Origin: Armatimonadota bacterium
GTDB lineage: Bacteria > Armatimonadota > SYMT01
Length of the DNA stretch: 9,234 nucleotides
Assembly (NCBI GenBank): GCA_020696885.1
Contig: JAJFMS010000065.1
Span: 1 to 9,234, forward strand
Direction of reading: 5' to 3'
Shown: piece after piece, positions 1 through 5,200 of the stretch
How the letters are laid out: every line of letters begins with the position of its first letter
Numbering within the stretch: the first letter of the stretch is position 1
Notes under the pieces: generated by a model
The model's database searches: none
The model's input: the letters and a program-made list of their open reading frames with translations, nothing else
What the model was told of the DNA's origin: nothing
Translations under genes and position numbers: made by a program

Positions 1-179
1 GCGTTCGATTCGATCGCTACTTCGAACACCACGCCATGCACCGGTTCACGGGCAGCGGCCTTCTTCTTGGCGTCATCGGCAGCAGCAGCGGGGCGCGGAG
101 CATTTGCAGCAACGGTTCCCGCTAGCAGCAGGCCGACCAGGGTAGCTGCGATCTTCCAATTGGATCTCTTGAGTATCAT
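1..179 (-). CDS. exported protein of unknown function, N-terminal fragment cut by the window edge
   Basis: Reading the minus strand from an ATG at 179-177 gives 59 whole codons with no stop up to base 1. The start is MILKRSNWKIAATLVGLLLA, a typical signal peptide: basic N-terminus, hydrophobic stretch at about residues 10-25, and Ala-rich cleavage region near residues 30-34. The mature part begins DDAKKKAAAREPVHG and then VVFEVAIESN, which looks like the first beta-strand of a folded domain. No lipobox cysteine is visible. The segment is too short to assign a family. The gene is divergent from the NIPSNAP gene and shares the 180-675 intergenic region with it. The ribosome binding site is weak (GGAA about 15 bases upstream, GAG directly before the ATG), so the start rests mainly on the signal peptide. 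Confidence 0.7.
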   Translation of the reverse strand, partial: MILKRSNWKIAATLVGLLLAGTVAANAPRPAAAADDAKKKAAAREPVHGVVFEVAIESN

Positions 180-395
180 CTCGTTCGGTTCCAAAGCCTA
201 CGACAGGGTTCATTGGCATGCAGACCAGCAGGTTAGAGCAGGTAAGATTGGTAGCCAAACGAGCTCATTTTTGTCGTAGCCACCAACGGCAGGGCGCCTG
301 CATGGTTTCAGCACAATCCAACAGGGGTACGCCGACGCCCGCTCTCGATTTAACCTTCGGAACCGTAGAATTGCCGCAGAGTCGCCGCTACGCGA
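180..395. other. divergent intergenic region, nothing firm
   Basis: This stretch must hold the 5' region of the minus-strand gene and, probably, the promoter of the plus-strand leader. I see no convincing sigma-70 pair. TAGAAT at 366-371 is a possible -10 box for the plus-strand leader, but no good -35 box lies 16-18 bases upstream. A small hairpin (GCAGG at 289-293, CCTGC at 297-301) has no T-run after it. Open frames here on both strands show no recognisable protein. Confidence 0.4.
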
Positions 396-431
396 GGAGG
401 GGACGAATGGGAGGGGACGAATGGGAGGGGA
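396..431 (+). repeat. 14-bp tandem repeat, about 2.6 copies
   Basis: The unit GGAGGGGACGAATG occurs at 396-409 and 410-423, and its first eight bases recur at 424-431. Each full unit holds a Shine-Dalgarno-like GGAGGGG four bases before an ATG. It also holds GGACGAA (401-407 and 415-421), which is fully complementary to TTCGTCC at 606-612. It may therefore form the base of a folded leader RNA. Confidence 0.8.
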
Positions 432-627
432 AGGACAGCCGGTGCGATTCCCTGGAAACCAGGGCGGTGCTGGCGCGTGCGAAGCCGTACCGTTCCTGCG
501 AATCGATAGGGGACGTTCGGAGTGCCCGGGCCACGCCGCCCACCGAAGGCGCGGCACAAGCGGCAAGCCCTGACATCGAGCTGCGAGACAGGGGCAGCGC
601 CCGCGTTCGTCCAATAGGGTTGCTATC

Positions 628-660
628 GGAGGCCCCGGAGTACGGGGCCTCCCAGTTTTT
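628..660 (+). terminator. intrinsic terminator directly before the NIPSNAP gene
   Basis: A perfect 10-bp GC-rich stem (GGAGGCCCCG at 628-637, CGGGGCCTCC at 643-652) with a GAGTA loop is followed by CAG and five T residues at 656-660. Only the plus strand has a T-run on the 3' side, so it acts on plus-strand transcripts. It ends 15 bases before the ATG at 676 and leaves no room for a promoter after it. Confidence 0.85.
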
Positions 661-665
661 AGGAG
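661..665 (+). promoter_or_regulatory. ribosome binding site of the NIPSNAP gene, abutting the terminator
   Basis: AGGAG lies 10 bases before the ATG at 676 and starts on the base after the terminator's T-run. Any message that uses it must have read through the terminator. Confidence 0.7.
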
Positions 666-675
666 CAAACAACCT

Positions 676-1128
676 ATGAAGTCACGACTGAACCTCGCCG
701 GCATCGTCGCTATTGTTGCCGTCGCCAGCGCCTCCCTGGGCGCCATCGCCGCCCGCACCGCCGAGAACGGCAGCCCGTCCATCGCGAAAGACAGCCGCTT
801 TTTCGAGATGCGCACCTACACCGCCGCACCGGGCAAGCTGGAGGCACTCCACGCCCGCTTCCGCGACCACACCAATCCCCTCTTCAAGAAGCACGGGATG
901 ACCCTGGTCGGCTACTGGGTGCCTACGGATAAAGAGAAAGGCGCCGAGAACACGCTGGTCTACATCCTCGGCTACCCCAGCCGCGAGGCCCGCGAGAAGT
1001 CGTGGCAGGGCTTCGTCAACGACCCCGAGTGGAAAACGGCCCGCGCCGCTTCCGAGGTAAACGGCAAGCTGGTGGACAAGGTGGACGCCGTCTACCTGAA
1101 CGCCACCGACTACTCCCCGATCAAGTAG
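676..1128 (+). CDS. NIPSNAP-family protein with signal peptide
   Basis: This 150-residue protein starts with a signal peptide (hydrophobic residues about 7-25, cleavage probably near AIA-A at 25/26). One NIPSNAP domain fills residues about 42-148. Family signs are the opening FFEMRTYTAAPGKLEAL (residues 42-58), the following RFRDHTNPLFKKHGM, the strand WVPTDKEKGAENTLVYILGY, and the later REKSWQGFVNDPEWK. The family adopts a ferredoxin-like fold that dimerises, but no bacterial member of this exported type has a firmly established reaction. I infer a periplasmic or extracellular role, without a substrate. The start is supported by AGGAG 10 bases upstream. The gene stands alone, with a terminator-bearing leader before it and a large inverted repeat after it. 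Expression is probably controlled by transcription readthrough of the leader. Confidence 0.88.
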   Translation: MKSRLNLAGIVAIVAVASASLGAIAARTAENGSPSIAKDSRFFEMRTYTAAPGKLEALHARFRDHTNPLFKKHGMTLVGYWVPTDKEKGAENTLVYILGYPSREAREKSWQGFVNDPEWKTARAASEVNGKLVDKVDAVYLNATDYSPIK

Positions 1129-1134
1129 CGCCCT

Positions 1135-1282
1135 GGGAGTTAGACACAGAGGGACACAGAGGGACACAGATTTAGACAGAAGAGACACTGAGGAACCGGG
1201 ATACTGGTGTGGCCGCGCCTTCTTGACCATCTCTCTGTGTCTCTTCTGTCTAAATCTGTGTCCCTCTGTGTCTAACTCTCCC
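1135..1282. repeat. imperfect inverted repeat made of two opposed copies of an intergenic repeat
   Basis: The left arm (1135-1192) and right arm (about 1231-1282) are reverse complements apart from small changes. The left arm has one extra 10-base GGGACACAGA (three ACACAGA words at 10-bp spacing in 1144-1170), the right arm has a two-base AG insertion near its end, and one base differs near the inner end. The spacer is about 38 bases. The transcript could form a hairpin of about 46 bp between the NIPSNAP and ankyrin genes. No T-run follows, so it is not a standard terminator. The right arm is in the same orientation as the two direct copies at 1991-2031 and 2057-2097. Confidence 0.9.
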
Positions 1283-1313
1283 AACCATGCCCTCCCCCGC
1301 TGCATTCCCATCT

Positions 1314-1331
1314 CGGATGAAGTCTCATCCG
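1314..1331 (+). promoter_or_regulatory. small hairpin abutting the ankyrin gene's ribosome binding site
   Basis: CGGATGA (1314-1320) and TCATCCG (1325-1331) form a perfect 7-bp stem with loop AGTC. Its last G is the first base of the Shine-Dalgarno sequence GGGGGAG (1331-1337). G-T and C-G pairs at the base could extend the stem over more of the site and partly mask it. Regulatory action is inferred. Confidence 0.35.
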
Positions 1332-1343
1332 GGGGAGTCGGCA

Positions 1344-1934
1344 ATGCGGAGTTGGGCGCTGTTTCTGCTGATCGTGCTGCCGGGGCTGGCGGCGATCTTC
1401 GTCTCCGGCTATTACCTGTTCAGCGACTGGGCGGCGCTGAACGCGGCATTCGCGCGGTTCGAGCGGCTCGCGGCCGGCGGCGCGGACCTCCGCGCGCTGA
1501 CCATCGCTCAGACCAACGACCAGGTCTACCGGATCAACTGCTTCGCGGACGGGGTCGGGGTGATGCTCGGGGCGATCCTGGCTGCCATCGGCATCCACGG
1601 GCTCTGCGTGATGCCGCGAAACCCCGGCCCGGCTCCGGGACCGCCTTCACCGATCGCACGCACCGGCGCACTCCTGGGGGTGCTGGCGAGCCTGGCGGCG
1701 ACCCTCGTCCTCTGCGGCTACCTGATCGAGCGCGTCGGCAGCACGAACGCACTCCGCCAGGCGATTGTGCGCGGCGACGCCCGAGAGGTCAAAGCCCAGC
1801 TCGACAGCGGCGCGGACGTCAACGACGCCTTCTGGTGGCGCTCCCGCCCCCTCCGCCTCGCCCGCCGCGCCTCCGGCGGCCCCGGACAACCGCAGATCGT
1901 CCGCATGCTGGAATCAGCCGGAGCGCGAGAGTAA
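1344..1934 (+). CDS. three-helix membrane protein with C-terminal ankyrin-like repeat
   Basis: The 196-residue product has hydrophobic segments at residues about 5-26, 68-90 and 107-128. A soluble tail follows, in which LRQAIVRGDAREVKAQLDSG (137-156) and then ADVND match the ankyrin repeat pattern (helix, then loss-of-length loop ending GADVN). PQIVRMLESAGARE at 183-196 looks like the second helix of another repeat. This is one whole and one partial repeat, fewer than most ankyrin proteins have. The role is unknown; ankyrin repeats usually bind proteins. I chose ATG 1344 because GGGGGAG lies six bases upstream and the first helix starts at once. An in-frame ATG at 1287 would add 19 residues but lies inside the repeat and hairpin region. 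The gene is flanked on both sides by the intergenic repeat family. Membrane topology of the tail is ambiguous. Confidence 0.72.
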   Translation: MRSWALFLLIVLPGLAAIFVSGYYLFSDWAALNAAFARFERLAAGGADLRALTIAQTNDQVYRINCFADGVGVMLGAILAAIGIHGLCVMPRNPGPAPGPPSPIARTGALLGVLASLAATLVLCGYLIERVGSTNALRQAIVRGDAREVKAQLDSGADVNDAFWWRSRPLRLARRASGGPGQPQIVRMLESAGARE

Positions 1935-1990
1935 CCAGGCGTGGCCTAGCCGCCCAGGCGTACTCCCTCTAAAGCGGCTCCCCTCTGCGC

Positions 1991-2031
1991 TGATCTCTGT
2001 CTAAATCTGTGTCCCTCTGTGTCCAACGGCC
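1991..2031 (+). repeat. intergenic repeat, direct copy 1
   Basis: The 41-base sequence from TGATCTCTGTC to CAACGGCC contains the core TCTAAATCTGTGTCCCTCTG. It matches 2057-2097 with a single C/T difference, at 66-bp spacing. The core is also present in the arms of the inverted repeat at 1135-1282. Confidence 0.92.
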
Positions 2032-2056
2032 TATCCCCGGCTTTCTCTCACTGCGT

Positions 2057-2097
2057 TGATCTCTGTCTAAATCTGTGTCCCTCTGTGTCTAACGGCC
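2057..2097 (+). repeat. intergenic repeat, direct copy 2
   Basis: This copy is near-identical to 1991-2031. The similarity extends slightly upstream (CTGCG before TTGAT, against CTGCG before CTGAT) and downstream (CGGCC). No open frame or conserved hairpin is evident within a single copy. Confidence 0.92.
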
Positions 2098-2110
2098 GAC
2101 TCCCGTCCTC

Positions 2111-2148
2111 TTGTTTGCCTGCGGCCATGCGTCTATCTCAGGTACACT
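2111..2148 (+). promoter_or_regulatory. weak candidate promoter for the macroglobulin-VanW pair
   Basis: TTGTTT (2111-2116) and TATCTC (2134-2139) stand 17 bases apart. A better -10-like TACACT lies at 2143-2148, but with no good -35 box. The spot between the last repeat and the gene is right for a promoter. The match to the sigma-70 consensus is poor. Confidence 0.22.
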
Positions 2149-2241
2149 GAAGTCAGCGTGTCCGGCTCGAACCGGGACCCGTCCCCACCGGCACTATCCA
2201 TGCGCGATGGTCCACTTTCCGATACTTCCGGCGTTCACCCC

Positions 2242-5200
2242 ATGACACCCCGCACCCTTCCCCACCTCCTCGCGGTCATCGTCGCGGTGCTCGCCGCCGC
2301 CGGGCTCTACGGCTATGCCTTCTCCGCGGAGCTGCCGGTGGGCGGGCTCCGCGGGCGGCTGATCGCGTCCGACACCAAGCAGCCCCTGGCGGGGATCACC
2401 CTGGTGATCCGCCCGGGGGTGCCGAAGGACGGGATGGACACGCTGGACGCGAAGACGGACAAAGACGGCTACTTCGTGGTCCCGCGGCGGCCCGCCGGCA
2501 ACTACGAGCTCACGCCGCACACGTCGGCGTATAAGTCCCGCTCCGTGAAGACCGCCGTGCTCGAAGGGAAGGTCGCCACCGCGGACCTCAAGCTGGACCC
2601 CGGCTCGCCTTACCTCAACCTCAACATCCACCAGCACGCCTTCCTTCCCGGCGACAACCCTCGTGTGGCGGTTAACGGCTTCCGGCAGGGAGAGCAGGTC
2701 AAGATCCGCATCCTCACGGTGGACGCGGAGACGATGCTCCACGAGGACAGCAGCAAGCTTCGAGAGCTGCTCACGCCGATCTCCACCTCCACCGCGCGCG
2801 GGGCGAGCCTCCTCCACGGGGGGAAGATCCAGCTGCTGCGGACCATCGAGCACCGGATCGCGAAGCGAGACGCGGAAGGCGTGTTCTACGACTTCGAGCA
2901 CCTGGGCACGCTCAGCCCGGGCATCTACCTGCTCCAGGCCGAGGGGGACGGCAACTCCGCCGTTGGCTGGCTCATGGTCACGGACCTCGCGCTCATCACC
3001 AAGTCCGCCGAGGGTCAGGCGCGGCTGTTCACCGTAGATCTGCGCACCGGCGTTCCGGTCCCCGCCGCCCGCGTGGTCGTCTACCAGCAGCGGAACGTGC
3101 TGAAGGAGCTGCGCACGGACGCCAACGGACGCGCGGAGTTCAACACCAATTACGCGAATTCGGACGGCATCTCGGCGATCGCCCGGCGCGGGGAGTCGGT
3201 CGCGTTCATGAACTTCCGTCCGTTCGGCAGTGCCTGGTATGGGGAAGACGGCAAGCCGGAGCAATATCGCGTGTTCACCTACACGGAGCGGCCGGTCTAT
3301 CGCCCCGGGCACCACGTGATGTTCAAGGGCGTGGTCCGCAAGCTTGAGCGGGAAGGCTACTCCATCCCGGCGCCCCGCACCGTGGGTATCGAGGTCAAGG
3401 ACCAGCAGGAGACGGCGATCTATCGCGGCCAGGCCTCCATGAACACGCACGGCTCGTTCGCTGGGGAGTTCGATCTCTCATCCGCCGCCGCGGCCGGAAG
3501 CTACACCATCACCGCGAAGCTCGGCGACGAGGAGCATTCGGAGATGTTCGTGGTGGCCTCCTACCGGAAGCCGGAGTGGCGCGTGGAGGTGACCTCACCC
3601 AAGAAGAGCTACGTTCGCGGGGACCAGGTCGATGCCACCGTCAGCGCGCAGTACTACTACGGCGCCCCGGTGAGCAACGCGCGGGTGGAATACACCATCG
3701 TCCGCTCCCAGTACTGGTCCTACGGCGACGAGGACTCCGAGTACCTCTACGGCGAGATGGACCATTCCGAGGGGATCTACGGTGAGGTGGTGGAGAACGG
3801 CGAGGCCCGCACCGATGCGGAAGGCATCGCCCACATCCGCTTCTCCAGCAAGGCGGGCGACCCCACCGAGGTCAGCGACTTCGAGTACACCGTCCAGGCC
3901 ACGGTCATCGACCTCAGCGAGCGCACCGCTTCCGGCGACCTCACGGTCCGCGTCAGCGCCGGCCAGTATCGCCTGGAAGCCACGCCTTCCCGTTACATGG
4001 CGCCGCCCGGCGAGCAGGTGACGATTGCGGCGAAGCTGCAGGACCTGGACCAGAAGCCCGTGCCCAACGTCCCGGTGGAGGTGAAGGCCACCCTCTACCT
4101 CTGGGACCGCAGCGGCAGCCACGAAAAGGTGCTCGCCGCCTCCACTGTTTCCACCGATGCCAAGGGCCAGTTGAGCTTCCCGGTCACGCTCTCGGACACC
4201 GGCTCGGTGACGGTGCGGCTCTCCGCCCGTGACCCGCGCGGCAACCGCGTGGAGGCAACCACCGACATCTGGGTCACTTCCTACGAAGGCGGAGACTACG
4301 GCGGCACGCTGCCCAGCATCTCCATGGTGCCGGACCGGAAGGAGTACCGGATCGGGGACACGGCACAGATCCTGATCAACGTGGAGCACCCCGGCGCCAC
4401 CGCACTCGTAGCCGCGGAGTCGGTCCGCGTTCTGGAGCTGAAGCAGGTGCGCCTCGCGAAGAAGTCGACCGTGGTTCACTTCCCAATCCGCGAGGGCTAC
4501 GATCCGAACTTCTTCGTCACCGCCTGCTTCGTGCGCGACCGCGAGTTCATCACCAACCAGGTGCTCATCCGCGTGAACCCCGAGAACCACCGGCTGAACG
4601 TCACCATCGAGAGCGACCGCGCCGACTACCACCCCGGCGACACCGCCACCTTCAAGATCCGCACCACTACCGCTGCCGGCGGCAAGCCGGTGCCGGCGGA
4701 AGTCTCGTTCGGCGTGGTCGACGAGGCGGTCTACGCCATCCAGGAAGAGCCCTCCCGCGGGCTGTGGGAAGCATTCTATCCCCGACGGGAGAACCAGGTC
4801 CTCACGGAGTTCTCCTTCCCGCAGATCTACCTGGGCGACGCCGACAAGGACGGCCCGCAGATCGCGGTCCGCAAGAAGTTCCCGGACACCGCCTTCTGGG
4901 ACCCGTTCGTGCGCACGGACAGCTCCGGCCGCGCCACCGTGCGTGTTACGCTTCCGGACTCCCTCACGAGCTGGCGAGCCACCGCGGTCGCCGAGACCGA
5001 TCGCACGCAGATCGGCAAGAAGACCCTGAACGTGCGCGTGGCCAAGGAGCTGACCCTCCGCCTCCAGACCCCCCGCTCGATCACCGAAGGCGACACCCTC
5101 AACGTCTCCGCCATCGCCCACAACTACACGAAGTCCGCGCAGGACGTGCCGATCGAGCTGGCCGTGCGCGGGGTCGAGCTACTCGGCAAGGCCCGGCAAA

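Larger units (their letters stand above)
396..660 (+). ncRNA. candidate structured leader RNA or small RNA upstream of the NIPSNAP gene
   Basis: Seen directly: several potential hairpins sit between a possible closing stem and an intrinsic terminator. They are GGACGAA (401-407 or 415-421) with TTCGTCC (606-612); CCCTGG/CCAGGG with an AAA loop (450-464); GCCGC/GCGGC (535-539 with 551-555); and GCCCTG with CAGGGGC (567-572 with 589-595, one bulge). In addition, 503-509 can pair with 623-629, which runs two bases into the terminator stem and so could compete with it. The terminator's T-run abuts the next gene's ribosome binding site, so the segment is either a cis-acting attenuator or an sRNA gene with readthrough. 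I could not match it to a known riboswitch or RNA family. The 5' end is uncertain. Confidence 0.4.
1935..2241. other. intergenic region holding two direct repeat copies and the macroglobulin 5' region
   Basis: The stretch contains two copies of the repeat family (listed separately) and then about 140 bases of unique sequence leading to the macroglobulin gene. No RNA gene and no terminator with a T-run is visible. Confidence 0.6.

Noticed and set aside
438..458. tRNA T-arm-like sequence GGTGCGATTCC
   Set aside because: No 5-bp T-stem, acceptor stem or anticodon arm can be built around it.
424..580. Cobalamin riboswitch-like words (GGGGAA, CCGGTGCGATTCC, GCTGGCGCG)
   Set aside because: Spacing between the words is wrong and the hallmark AGCCAGGAGACC-type and CCACTG boxes are missing. 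The downstream gene has no link to B12.
401..612. 6S RNA, suggested by the roughly 200-base length, closing stem and terminator
   Set aside because: The interior forms several separate hairpins, not one long hairpin with a central bubble. I could not place the conserved 6S elements.
407..679. Open frame on the plus strand through the leader, with Shine-Dalgarno-like GGAGGGG before ATG 407 and an ATGA overlap with the NIPSNAP start
   Set aside because: It would encode the whole terminator stem and uses codons rare in this window (ATA, AGG, TTA, CTA). The product has no recognisable domain. Openness in GC-rich DNA is a sufficient explanation, though the overlap is a curious coincidence.
1135..1282. 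MITE or insertion-sequence remnant
   Set aside because: Inverted arms are present, but there is no transposase and no target-site duplication, and the arms are built from the same repeat that also occurs as direct copies.
1223..1972. Longer plus-strand frame over the ankyrin gene (249 codons)
   Set aside because: Its product is low-complexity, rich in Arg, Pro and Gly, with no domain. The 1344-1934 frame has membrane helices, an ankyrin motif and a good ribosome binding site.
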